This document shows, piece after piece, positions 1 through 9,400 of a DNA stretch of 64,000 nucleotides (positions within the stretch are counted from its first letter, which is position 1; the number at the start of each line of letters is the position of its first letter). The DNA comes from Nonomuraea sp. MG754425. GTDB taxonomy: Bacteria; Actinomycetota; Actinomycetes; Streptosporangiales; Streptosporangiaceae. The position numbers and the translations under genes were made by a program. Below the pieces are notes generated by a model that searched no databases, had not been told where the DNA came from, and saw only the letters and a list, made by a program, of their open reading frames with translations. The stretch lies in NCBI RefSeq assembly GCF_021699195.1, contig NZ_SSXE01000011.1, positions 1-64,000 on the forward strand. The letters run 5' to 3'.

Positions 1-1071
1 GAAACTCCGGCGGATAGTTGTTTGGCACTGCAGACTCCTTCTTCCGGGGACCAGGGTTCCCCAGAGATCAGGTGTCTACCAAACTGGGCCAACTCCAGAC
101 TCAGCGGCAACACGAACTACCACCACGTCGTCTTTCGCCCCGGAATACCGCAGTTCGAAATCATTGAAGAACCGCTGACCTTCAGCATCGACGGCAAACT
201 CGCCACCACCACCGGCAGCCCGCTCATCTTCCTGTGCACCGAAACCTCGGGCACGAGCGCCGGCGCATGCACCCTCAAGGACACACTCGAACTAACCCTG
301 CCCACCGCAGCACCCCTCTTCTACCTGCACAGCTTCGTGGCCGGCGACCCGAACAAACCGACCACTCCCAAGACGAACTTCAACGCCGGCGATGACATCC
401 ATTTCACCTGGGAGAGCAACGGCACCTACTTCGAGCTGTACGACGGCGACGGCACGGTCCTCTGCGCCGGAGACAAAACCTTCTGCACCATCCGGAAAGA
501 CAAATACCAGATCCGCAAAGACACCACCTTCACCCTGAAGGCATCCGTCACCTCCGGAACCCGGCAACCAGCCACCGGCTTCCAGCCGGTCTACCAGTAC
601 GCCAGCCTCACCATCACCGTCAACAACCCGACCCTGAGCGATCTTGCGGTCGGCTCTCCGGGAACCGGGGACAAGCTCACCACCATTGGTTCGAGCGGGC
701 TGACAGTCATCGGCGACCTGGGGGTCGACGGCAATCTGGCAGTCAAAGGCAAGGCCAGCCTTGCCTCCTTGTTCGAGGAGCCCATCAAGATCGACCCTGA
801 AATCACCGGCGATGTGGCAGGCGGCTGGGGGGCGACAAAATATTTCGACGTCGAGCAGGACGGTCTCATATTCATCCAGACGTTAGGCGAAGACGGATGC
901 CATGGACAGTTCGCTCTGATCGACCGGCGCGGCCAATACCGCACCGAAGATTATGTATTCCTGGAAGGGGTGTACAGTTCCTTTACAATTCCCCTCCGGA
1001 AGGGGGAACGGTGGCAAATCGTTGGCGTTGATTCATATCTCGGCGCCATCCACTGGATTCCCTTGAGCTGA
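1..1071 (+). CDS. Hypothetical protein, 5' end outside window
   Basis: The frame is open from the first base of the window, so the gene may begin upstream; the first usable start inside is a TTG at 22 (349 codons). I do not recognise the family. The product is rich in Thr, Ser, Asn and Asp with alternating beta-type stretches, resembling Ig-like or tail/adhesin-type modules. The last roughly 75 residues hold a compact domain with the strings FIQTLGEDGCHGQFALIDRR and KGERWQIVGVDSYLG. Base composition is lower in GC than the neighbours and there is a rare TTA codon at 883-885. No signal peptide or membrane segment is visible in the part present. It ends with TGA next to an IS630 remnant. Function unknown. 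Confidence 0.7.
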   Translation, partial: ETPADSCLALQTPSSGDQGSPEIRCLPNWANSRLSGNTNYHHVVFRPGIPQFEIIEEPLTFSIDGKLATTTGSPLIFLCTETSGTSAGACTLKDTLELTLPTAAPLFYLHSFVAGDPNKPTTPKTNFNAGDDIHFTWESNGTYFELYDGDGTVLCAGDKTFCTIRKDKYQIRKDTTFTLKASVTSGTRQPATGFQPVYQYASLTITVNNPTLSDLAVGSPGTGDKLTTIGSSGLTVIGDLGVDGNLAVKGKASLASLFEEPIKIDPEITGDVAGGWGATKYFDVEQDGLIFIQTLGEDGCHGQFALIDRRGQYRTEDYVFLEGVYSSFTIPLRKGERWQIVGVDSYLGAIHWIPLS

Positions 1072-1147
1072 AGCTGCGGAAGCCATGCCGAGCAGCATGA
1101 CGGTGCTGATCACGTTCGATCGGCGCTTTGGAGGCGGGGTCACGCAA

Positions 1148-1558
1148 CTGGTCAAGGTCCGCAGGCTCACGGACCAGGAAGGGCAGAAGCTGCAGCGGAT
1201 TGTGCGGCACGATGAGCACGGTCCGCTACCGGCGGACGATGATCCTGCTGGCCTCAGCGGGTGGCAACACCGTGCCGGTTATCGCTCACCTGGCGCAGGC
1301 CGATGAGGTCACCGTGCGCGATGCGATCCACCGCGTCAACGAGATCGGGCTGGCCTGCGCCGGCGTAACGCCCACGCCCGTCACCCCGACGTGCCGGCCG
1401 CCCAACGCCGCGAACGTGTCCGCATCCGTGACGAGAAGGGTCTCCGCCGGGGCGGCCGGCCCCTCACACCGGCCGCCCGAAAATCCGCACCCGACCTGGT
1501 GATCGCTTCCGCTCACCGCACTAGGCGCGCGGGTGGTCGCCGCTCGCGCCGTCGATGA
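1148..1558 (+). pseudogene. IS630-family transposase remnant, catalytic core deleted
   Basis: From about 1151 the translation VRRLTDQEGQKLQRIVR matches the N-terminus of IS630-family transposases. It continues after a one-base frameshift near 1210 as STVRYRRTMILLASAGGNTV and ADEVTVRDAIHRVNEIGLAC, the usual helix-turn-helix part. At about 1358 it jumps directly to the family's C-terminal tail (RRRNAHARHPDVPAAQRRER, then RIRDEKGLRRGGRP) in yet another frame. The whole DDE catalytic domain between these two ends is missing. The tail frame stays open to a TGA at 1556-1558 and overlaps the 3' end of the neighbouring minus-strand gene. No inverted repeats could be confidently assigned. This is a dead insertion-sequence relic. 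Confidence 0.75.
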
Positions 1559-2018
1559 GTTCGCGCACGATGTCCATGTGGCCGACGTGCCGGGCGGTCT
1601 CTTCGATCATGTGGATGAGCACCCAGCGCAGCGTCATCTTCTCGCCGCGCTCGTTGGTGCCGAGGTCCTCGAGGCCGAACTTCTCGATGACCGCGTCCGA
1701 GGACGCGCGGGCGCGGGCGTAGAAGGCGAGGACGTCGGCCGTGCTCTCGCCGGGGTCGACGCGCAGGTCGGCGTCCTCGTCATCGTCGTCGAACGGGAGC
1801 TCCTCGTGCTCCTGCCCGAACGTGTCGGCGAACCACCAGTACTCGACGGCCGCCAGATGCTTGACCAGGCCCAGGAGGTTCGTCCCGGACGGGGTCATGG
1901 GGCGTCGCAGGGCCTCGTCGTCCAGGCCCTCGACCTTCCACAGCACCGCGTCGCGATGCCGGTCCATGCTGGCCTGGAGGCTTTCCTTCTCATCGCCGGT
2001 GAACGGGACTCTTTTCAT
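1521..2018 (-). CDS. DinB/DUF664 family protein
   Basis: A 165-residue protein starting at ATG 2018 (MKRVPFTGDEKESLQASMDR). It has the DUF664/DinB four-helix layout: an N-terminal helix, a histidine in LLGLVKHLAAVEYWW, a low-complexity acidic loop of consecutive Asp residues, and a C-terminal helix WVLIHMIEETARHVGHMDIV with further histidines. These three histidine positions are the usual metal-binding set of the DinB fold. Members are small cytoplasmic proteins, some being thiol-dependent transferases; the substrate cannot be inferred here. The open frame extends upstream to 2231, but this ATG is where family similarity starts. It stands alone between an IS630 remnant and the sigma-factor operon. 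Confidence 0.85.
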   Translation of the reverse strand: MKRVPFTGDEKESLQASMDRHRDAVLWKVEGLDDEALRRPMTPSGTNLLGLVKHLAAVEYWWFADTFGQEHEELPFDDDDEDADLRVDPGESTADVLAFYARARASSDAVIEKFGLEDLGTNERGEKMTLRWVLIHMIEETARHVGHMDIVRELIDGASGDHPRA

Positions 2019-2067
2019 GCCCAGAACGTAACAGTCGCCCCGCCACTCGCCCGCAGGAGCCTCACTG

Positions 2068-2766
2068 TCAGCCTCCCGCCATCTCCTTGGCGTGCTCCTT
2101 GTCGTACCCGCCCTCATCCACGAGGGTGCAGGGCCGCACGGAGCTGCCCGCCTTGGCCAGCCAGGTCCCCAGGCTCCAGCCGACCCCCGGATCGTTGCCG
2201 AGCCTGAACTCCAGCACCAGGGTCTCTCCATGCCTCATGAAGTTCGGGGAGATCCTGAACTTGTCCTTGGCGATGGGGCGGGTGACGTCCCTGGACCGCC
2301 AGTGCTCTGGCCGGTAGAACTCCTGACGTTGCTCCGCGGTCATGTGCCTGGGGTCAGGCGAGCCGTACATGTAGTCCGCGCCGACGAACCGGCCGGGCGC
2401 GCACTTCTTGTCCCGTGGGTTGTAGGTGACGTCGGCCTTGATGCCCTGGTCGTTCAGCGCGGCCTGCAAGCCTTCGGGATCCTGCAGCTCGTAGATCGTC
2501 ACGATCAGCGTGCCGTCGGGGTTCTTCGCCACCGCGTAAGCGGGGTCGCCGTCCCCGATCACCAGCGGTACGGCGACAGCGGCCACCGCGACACCGGCCG
2601 CGACCAGCAGCCGTGGACCGGTGAAGATCGCCCGGCCTCCCCCGAGGATGCGCCGGCGCGCGGGTGGGCCGTCCATTCCGTCCAGCAGCCGCCGCCGCGC
2701 TCCGGCGAGGTCGTCTGGAGTGCCCGGGGGAACAGTCGCCCACATGGTCTTGAGCTCGTCCATCAT
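2068..2766 (-). CDS. CU044_5270-type membrane protein, partner of ECF sigma factor
   Basis: 232 residues. The N-terminal 45 residues are a cytoplasmic helical part (MMDELKTMWATVPPGTPDD and a basic RRRLLDG segment), followed by one membrane segment LLVAAGVAVAAVAVPLVIG around residues 53-71 and an extracytoplasmic domain of about 150 residues with two cysteines. Such proteins are commonly co-encoded with ECF sigma factors in Streptosporangiaceae and resemble anti-sigma or sensor subunits, although the classical zinc-binding anti-sigma motif is not visible. Its ATG overlaps the sigma factor stop codon (ATGA at 2763-2766), so the two are translationally coupled. Role as a sigma regulator is inference from this arrangement. 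Confidence 0.8.
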   Translation of the reverse strand: MMDELKTMWATVPPGTPDDLAGARRRLLDGMDGPPARRRILGGGRAIFTGPRLLVAAGVAVAAVAVPLVIGDGDPAYAVAKNPDGTLIVTIYELQDPEGLQAALNDQGIKADVTYNPRDKKCAPGRFVGADYMYGSPDPRHMTAEQRQEFYRPEHWRSRDVTRPIAKDKFRISPNFMRHGETLVLEFRLGNDPGVGWSLGTWLAKAGSSVRPCTLVDEGGYDKEHAKEMAGG

Positions 2767-3332
2767 TCTGCTCCTCGTTCCAGTGTCTGACGAACCCGGG
2801 TGCGGGCCCGGTTGAGTCGCGAGCGCACGGTCCCCAGAGGGATGGCAAGTGCGTCCGCGACCTCCTGGTAGCTCAGTTCGGCCCAGGCGACGAGCAGCAG
2901 CACATCGCGATCGGCTCGGTTGAGTTTCAGTAACGCCTGTGCCAGCGGCCGGTTGACGGCCAGGGTGCCGACCCCGTCCTCGACCGGTGCGCCGGACACC
3001 TCCGCCGGATGCACCCCACTGCGGATGTAGGCGCGGTAGAGGCTCATCTCGGTGCGCCGATGCTTGCCGATCAGGTTGGAGGCGATGCCGTACAGCCAGG
3101 GGCGAGCGTCGGCGCGGGCCTTGTCGAAATCGCCCCGGCGCTGGAAGGCGGTCAGAAAGGTGTCGGCCACGACGTCCTCGGCATCGCTGGGGCCCAGTCG
3201 CCGGACCACGTAACGATGGAGGTACGGCGCATGCCGGTCGAACAGAACGGCGAAGGTCTCCGGCTCGGTCAGCGACCTCTCGATGAGGGCCGCATCGTCA
3301 GCCTTGATGACGTCGCGTATGGGGTCATGCAT
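2763..3332 (-). CDS. ECF-type RNA polymerase sigma factor
   Basis: 189 residues from ATG 3332, which has an AAGAAGGGG ribosome-binding site 5-6 bases upstream; the frame is open further but without such a site. Region 2 is visible as FAVLFDRHAPYLHRYVVRRL and DAEDVVADTFLTAFQRR with RPWLYGIASNLIGKHRR. Region 4 is LNRADRDVLLLVAWAELSYQ followed by EVADALAIPLGTVRSRLNRA, a helix-turn-helix for the -35 element. The length suits the ECF family. It directs RNA polymerase to a small regulon, probably including this operon. It is the first gene of a two-gene operon with the downstream membrane protein. The signal sensed is unknown. Confidence 0.9.
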   Translation of the reverse strand: MHDPIRDVIKADDAALIERSLTEPETFAVLFDRHAPYLHRYVVRRLGPSDAEDVVADTFLTAFQRRGDFDKARADARPWLYGIASNLIGKHRRTEMSLYRAYIRSGVHPAEVSGAPVEDGVGTLAVNRPLAQALLKLNRADRDVLLLVAWAELSYQEVADALAIPLGTVRSRLNRARTRVRQTLERGAE

Positions 3333-3600
3333 GGCGACCCCTTCTTGGCGTATGCCGGTCACACGTACTCTTACCGCGCCGGACCGAAATGGTTCACGCC
3401 CGTCTTCGAGCCGAACCGATGAAGTGCCACGCCCGCAACGACGCTGCCGGCAACAACGCCTGCTCGTCCTCGGCTCCGAGGTCCGACCGGGTGCTTCTGC
3501 CTGACGGGCTCATAGCTGTGTCGTGTTGACTGGCGTTCGTGGGTAGCAGGCCCAAGGGGAGCGCGCAGAGTCGGCGGGCACGAGAGGTACGGAGGCACTC

Positions 3601-4518
3601 ATGAAGGCGATCGTCGCGATGGATCGGGCCGCCGAAGCGGCCGGGATCACCCTCGCCGAGCGGCCTGAGCCGACGCCGGCGATCAACGACGTCGTCGTTG
3701 AGGTCCACGCGTCGGGTTTCGTGCCCGCGGAGTGGGAGTGGCCCTCGACGTGGGTCGATCGCTCCGGTCACGATCGCGCCCAGGCGATCATCGGCCACGA
3801 GTTCGCCGGAGTGGTCTCCTCGCTCGGCTACGGCACGACGGGGCTCTCCCTGGGACAGCGGGTGTTCGGGATCACGGACTGGCACCGCGACGGAACGCTG
3901 GCCGAGTACGCAGCCGTGGAGGCACGCAACCTCGCGCCGCTGCCGGGGAACGTCGACCTCACGGTGGGAGCGAGTCTGCCGATCTCGGGCCTGACCGCGT
4001 GGCAGGGCCTGTTGCAGCACGGCCGTCTGCAGGCGGGGCAGAGCGTCCTCGCACACGGCGCCGCCGGCGCGGTCGGATCCGTGGTGACGCAGCTCGCGCG
4101 GGAGTTCGGCGCCTACGTCATCGGCACCGGCCGGGCGGCGGACCGCCAGGCGGCGCTCGACTTCGGCGCGAACGAGTTCCTCGACCTCGACCACGAGGAT
4201 CTCGACGACATCGGCGGGGTCGACCTGGTCTTCGATGTCATCGGCGGTGACATCCAAAGGCGCTCGGCGGGCATCATCCGTCCTGGCGGGACGCTGGTGT
4301 CGGTGGTCGGGCCCGTTGCGACTCGCCCCGCCGACGGCTTGGCGGTCGACTTCGTCGTCGAGTCCGTTCCGAGCCAACTGGTGGAGATCGTCGACCGGGT
4401 GCGAGACGGACGCCTTCGCACGCACATCGGAACCGTCACGACCCTCGACGACGCCATCCCCGCGCTCAACCCGGCCGGGCGGCGCAAGGGTAAGACCGTC
4501 ATCCGGGTGCGCACCTGA
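3601..4518 (+). CDS. NADP-dependent quinone oxidoreductase-like protein
   Basis: 305 residues. Medium-chain dehydrogenase/reductase of the zinc-independent (quinone oxidoreductase) branch. The N-terminal GroES-like domain contains IIGHEFAGVVSSLGYGTTG and a partial set of residues for the catalytic pocket; no cluster of four structural cysteines is present. The Rossmann motif HGAAGAVGSVVTQLAREFGA is near residues 150-170, followed by GTLVSVVGP and a C-terminal strand GRRKGKTVIRV typical of the family. The start has a good site (ACGGAGG, 5 bases before ATG). It would reduce quinones or enones with NADPH. Divergent from the sigma operon; no obvious regulator next to it. Confidence 0.88.
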   Translation: MKAIVAMDRAAEAAGITLAERPEPTPAINDVVVEVHASGFVPAEWEWPSTWVDRSGHDRAQAIIGHEFAGVVSSLGYGTTGLSLGQRVFGITDWHRDGTLAEYAAVEARNLAPLPGNVDLTVGASLPISGLTAWQGLLQHGRLQAGQSVLAHGAAGAVGSVVTQLAREFGAYVIGTGRAADRQAALDFGANEFLDLDHEDLDDIGGVDLVFDVIGGDIQRRSAGIIRPGGTLVSVVGPVATRPADGLAVDFVVESVPSQLVEIVDRVRDGRLRTHIGTVTTLDDAIPALNPAGRRKGKTVIRVRT

Positions 4519-4664
4519 GCCACCGCCTGCCCCTGGTACGGCTGAGCGCCGTGGACGCCGCCGGCGGGTTCCGGCGTCGTCCAGCGGGTCAATTGCGTGA
4601 AGGTGGTTCGGGCACGCAGGCGGGCCGGGGAGCTGAGGCGGAGCGTCTGCCTGGGCCGGGCCGG

Positions 4665-5135
4665 TCAGTTCACCAGCACGATCTTCCCGCGAGAGTGGCG
4701 GCGTTCGCTCAGCTCGTGCGCTGCGGCCGCCTCGGTGAGCGGGAACGCCGCTGCGACCGGCACGCGCAGCCGGCCCTGCCCGGCGAGCTCGACCGCGATA
4801 CCGAGGCCGTGCACCGCCAGCGGGTCGGCGGCTCCTACGGCCGCCGCTGTGTCGCCGGCCGGCACGCCGTGCGACAGGTGCACGCCGAGGGCCGCTGCGG
4901 TGCGGTCGGGAGCGATCGTCACCACGCGCGCCGGGTTCCCGGTGATGGCGATCAGGTCGGGCAGCGCCCCTCCTGCGCAGTCGAACACCGCGTCCACCCC
5001 GCCCGGTGCCAGCGCGCGGACCCGTTCGACCAGGCCCGGCCCGTACGTCGTCGGCGCGCAGCCCAGCGTGCGCAAGAAGTCGTGGTGGTGCTCCCCGGCC
5101 GTGCCGATGACGGTGGCGTAGCCCCGACCGGGCTC
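4665..5135 (-). pseudogene. C-terminal half of a zinc-type oxidoreductase, 5' end deleted
   Basis: The frame reads GYATVIGTAGEHHHDFLRTL, then GCAPTTYGPGLVERVRALAP, AVFDCAGGALPDLI, HGLGIAVELAGQGRLRVPVA and ends HSRGKIVLVN. This is the second half (end of the Rossmann domain and C-terminal lobe) of an MDR-family NADP-dependent oxidoreductase. The GroES-like N-terminal domain and the glycine-rich nucleotide-binding motif are missing. Similarity stops near 5135, exactly where a truncated plus-strand gene begins. No start codon with a ribosome-binding site lies in front of the remnant. It is read as the product of a deletion that removed the 5' halves of two genes. Confidence 0.75.
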
Positions 5136-6245
5136 TCGCCGCCGTCCAGGACGGCTCGGGCACGGTCAGGCTCGTGGACGTCAGGTCGCTGACCGCAGTC
5201 GACCGGACGCTGCCCGCTCCCGGCGGCCGGCTCATGCTCCTCGGCCCCGGCGGCGGGCTCGGCGCGTGGATCGGGCCGGGCTCCGGCGGGCGCACCATGC
5301 TGCGCCTCACCGAGGCGGCCACCGGGCGGCCGCTGTTCGAGGAGGGCATGCCCGAGCGATTGCCGCTGCTCGCCTGGCACGACTCCGGCTCCCTGGAGGG
5401 TCTGGTGTCCTTCTCGCACACGGGGGCCGCGAGCGTGCTCGCCGCGGACGGGACCGTGACCGTGATCGGCCCAGCGGCGTCCGAACGCCGGCGGTTGTCT
5501 GTGGGCCCGCACGGCGAGGGCCTGGCCGCCGCACTCAGTCCTGACGGCCGGCGGCTGCTGGTACTGAGAATCGTGGACCAGCGGCAGGACATCGAGCTGT
5601 GGGACCTGGCCACGTCGTCGAGGCGGTGGTCGGTGCGTGAACCGGCCAGGCCGTCACCTGGGCCGCGCGCCCCGACGGCTCCGCCGTGGCGATCCTGCGG
5701 GACGACGGCGCCGTCGTCCTGCGCGAGCTGTCCTCGGGACGGGAGATCGGCTCGCTGCCCAAGCGCCAGTATCTGGAGGGAGCCGGACGGCTGGCCTTCT
5801 CCTCCGACGGGACGTTCCTCGCCGTGCGCGGCCTCAACTCCACCACGGTCTGGGACGTGCGGGACATGGTCCCGGTGGGCGAGCCCGTCCCGACCGCCGG
5901 CCTGGTGAAGAGCGACGGCGCTGTCGCGCTCAGCCGGGACGGCCGGCTCCTCGCGGTCCAGGAGACCGGCGGCGACGCCCAGCTCTGGGAGCTTCCCGCG
6001 ATGCGCCGGCTGGGTGATGCCGTCCCCATGGGACCCGCCCCGCTCAAACGGCTGTACTTCGACGAGAGCGGGGTCGAGCGGCTCGTCCTCGTCTCGGCCG
6101 GCGGCACGGTCAGGGAGATCGATCTCGCCCCGACGCCCTGGCGCGGAGGGTCTGCGCCCGGGTCGCCAACTGGCTGACACCCGCCGCCTGGGCCTCCCTC
6201 ACCTCGGACCGCGCGTACCACGGGAAGGACGCCTGCGCCGGTTGA
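5129..6245 (+). pseudogene. WD40-repeat protein remnant with two frameshifts
   Basis: The plus strand encodes successive WD40-like blades: QDGSGTVRLVDVRSLT, LAAALSPDGRRLLVLRIV with DIELWDLATSSRRWSV, then after a one-base deletion near 5650 the sequence continues in the next frame as AVTWAARPDGSAVAILRDDG, LAFSSDGTFLAVRGLNSTTV, WDVRDM, and VALSRDGRLLAVQETGGDAQ. A second shift near 6140 restores the usual family end VCARVANWLTPAAWASLTSD followed by a C-terminal Cys and TGA at 6243-6245. Such ends are typical of actinomycete STAND/WD40 regulatory proteins, whose N-terminal protease or kinase and NTPase modules are absent here. It abuts another truncated gene at its 5' side. Not expected to make a functional protein. 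Confidence 0.75.
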
Positions 6246-6476
6246 CGCGAAACTCAGCATGAGGCGCAAATCGCAGCCACATTAAACGGCCATAAACCGT
6301 AACATCAAAAAATGCTGAATGCAATAGTGGTGAGCAAGCCGTAAAACAGGCCACCTATAAGAGATTGTGGAAAGCCACTTTCCGTGGCGCGTTTGTCACA
6401 TTTCTTTACTGGCAAATTTTCGATCTTCGTGGGTACACTCTCCATGCTCTGGCCCCAATGATGTAACAGGAGCCCG

Positions 6477-9400
6477 ATGGCCACCCCTCATCGCCGCGGT
6501 TTTGGCGTGCCCGGAAACCGTACTCGGAAAACCAGCCGGATTATTGGCACCGTCATCACCGCGACCGCAGTGCTCGTCACTCTCACACCTCCCGGCGCCG
6601 CGCAGGCAGCGCCCCCCTTACCTGCCTCATCTGCAAACCAGGCACAGGCCACGACGCCGGTGACAGAACGGCCGGACCGCGTGTCCGCCGCATTGTCCGC
6701 GCGGCTGCAGAACAGCCGGGTAATGGTCGCGGAAGAGACCACCGAATCCACGCTCACCTACGCCAACCCTGACGGCACCATCACCTTGGAGGCGTCCAGC
6801 GGTCCCGCGAGAATAAAGCAGGATGACGCGTGGACGCCCGTCGACACCACCCTTGTCGCCGCCGAAGGGCTGGTGCGGCCGAAGGCCACGCTGGGCCGGG
6901 TAGAGATTTCCGGTGGCGGCTCCGGCAGACCGCTGGTGAAACTGGCGCCGGAGGAAGACAAGGAATTCGCCGTCTCCTGGCCGAAGGCGCTGCCGGTTCC
7001 CACTCTGGCCGGGAACAAGGCCACGTTCACCGACGCCGCCGGGCCGGGGGCCGACCTGGTCGTGACCGCGCTGTCCACCGGCGTCCGGCAGGAGGTGGTA
7101 CTGCGGCAACGTCCTGCCGAGTCCGTCGAGTTCGTCTTTCCGCTGCACGGCGAAGGGCTGACGCTTTCCGAAACCAGGCAGGGCGGATTACGGCTGGCAG
7201 ACGACAAGGGAAAGGTGTTCGCGGCCGCGCCGAGACCGGTCATGTCCGGGAACCAGGCGGTCCCGCCCGGCCAGGCGCGATCGCCTGAAACGCAGTCTCC
7301 CCCGACCGGCGCCGTCGATACGAAGGTGACGACGACCAGCGACGGACGTCAGGTTCTGGTACTCAAGCCTGATCCGGACTTTCTCCTCGACCCCGCCACG
7401 ACCTACCCGGTGACGGTCGACTCCGCCGTCACCCTGCCTCTGGGACAGGGACGCGCGATCAATTCGCCCTGCCCCGACGGCGACCAGTGGCTCGCCTACA
7501 AGATCGAGGTCAGCCTGACCGACTGGACCTGTTCCGACTGGTCGGCCAAGGTCTTCTACCGTTCGCTGCTGTCCTTCGACGCTGCGGCCCTCGCCGGACA
7601 GGCCGTGACGAACGCACGGCTGGAACTCGTCGGCGATCTGTGGGGTTGCCCCACTGACCAGCGACTCCAGATTCAGCGCATCACCGGAGCCTGGAACACG
7701 GAGAACGTCTTCTGGAGTTCCCAGCCGGCCGTGACCACCGCCGGCCAGGTGACGTCCACACCGCCGAGCATCTGCACCCCCAACTCCTCCCCCGCCGCCG
7801 ACGTGCCCTGGAGCATCGCCGTCACCGAGATCGCCCAGGCGTGGGCGACCGGAGCCGCCGGTCATGGGTTGATGCTGCGCGCCACCACGGAGGACAAGAG
7901 CCGGCCGACCTTCGCCTGGGACTTCCGCGACGGCGGAGCTGACGCGCCCAAGCTGGTCGTGACGTTCGGGGCGACCCCGTGGGTGGAGCACCTGCGCACC
8001 GTCCCCGTGGCCAGCCCCACCCGGCCGCTGAACCCCCCGGTCGGCCAGGATCCGCAGATCAGCGGCAGGCTGTTCACCACGACGACGACCCCGACCCTGC
8101 ACGCCGGAGTGCGCGGAACCGCCGCGACCCTGCGAGCGGACTTCGAGGTCGAGCACGACCCTTCCGCCGGCGGCCAGGGCAGCGGTCTGATCTGGTCGGG
8201 TTCGGCCGATGATGTCCGAGCGGGTGAGGTCGCCAAGGTCACGATTCCGCAGGGCGTGCTCAGCGACGGGTGGAGATTGCGCTGGCGCAGCCGCGCGGTC
8301 GACGGGACTCTGGCGTCCGCCTGGTCACAATGGCAGAGCGTGAACATCGACGCCACGCCGCCCGCCGCGCCGGAGGTGTGGTGTTCCTTCCCCTACGCCG
8401 AGAACTCGTGGGGCCCCCGGATGGAGTCGGAGACCGAGTGCGGTTTCGGATCGACGTCGAAGGACGTCACGGAGTACATCTGGGGCGTCGACCTGCCGTT
8501 CCCGATCGAACTGGAGGAAGCCGGGCTGTGGGAGGACTCGCTCGGTGAGTCCCGCACGATCGAGCAGTACCTCTCCGACGGCTGGCACACCATCTATGTG
8601 AAGACTCGCGACAAGGCCCACAACACCTCACCGACCGTCTCCTACAGTTTCGGCGTCGGCCCGGGTGGCCTGGTCACCGCTCAGAAGCAGACGCGGACGC
8701 ACCGCCTGGTGACGCTCGACGCCGCGGCGCCGCCGAGCCGTACGGCCGTCACCTACGAGTACGCCACGAGTTCCTACCCCTGGGCGACCTGGCAGCAGGT
8801 ACCGGCCGGGGACGTGTTCGTGCCCGGCACCGGCACCCCGATCGCGGGATGGCCGCTCGTCCGTACGAACACCGCGGCCGATTTCCCGGGTCATTCCTGG
8901 GACCTGGCCAAGACGCTGAAGGACATCGGTGGCCTGGACGGCGCCGTCCAGCTTCGCGCCTGCTTCAGCGGCGGATCGTCCGAGACCGAGTGCTCCCGGC
9001 CGGTGGAGATGGAGCTCAGCCGGTCCGCGCTCGGCGGCACTCACGCGACCCAGGACCTCGGTCCGGGCACGGTCGCTCTCCTGAACGGCGACTTCTCGAT
9101 GAAGGTCACCGACGCCGGTGCGTTCGGCGTCGAGTTGGCACGTACCCACCGTTCCCTGGACCCGTCCTTCGAGCCGACGGTTCCGGCCGAGGCCAAGGTG
9201 TTCGGCCCGGGCTGGCAGGCCAGCTTCCCGGCGACCCCCTCCTGGGTGGCCGAGTTCACGCCGTCCGACCACGGCAACGCGGGATGGATCCAGTTGCTCG
9301 GCCCGGACGGCTCCACCTACACCTACACCAAGGACGACGACGACTTCGTCGGCATCGCGGAAGCCTCCGACGGCAGCCGTATCGCCACCTCGGGAGAGCA

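Noticed and set aside
3394..6180. 928-codon open frame on the minus strand
   Set aside because: It runs antisense to the 3601 oxidoreductase and the WD40 remnant, with Arg/Asp/Gly-rich low-complexity composition typical of a shadow frame in high-GC DNA.
6246..6476. Promoter of the RHS gene
   Set aside because: TTGTCA and TACACT elements are present but not at a workable spacing, so no promoter was called.
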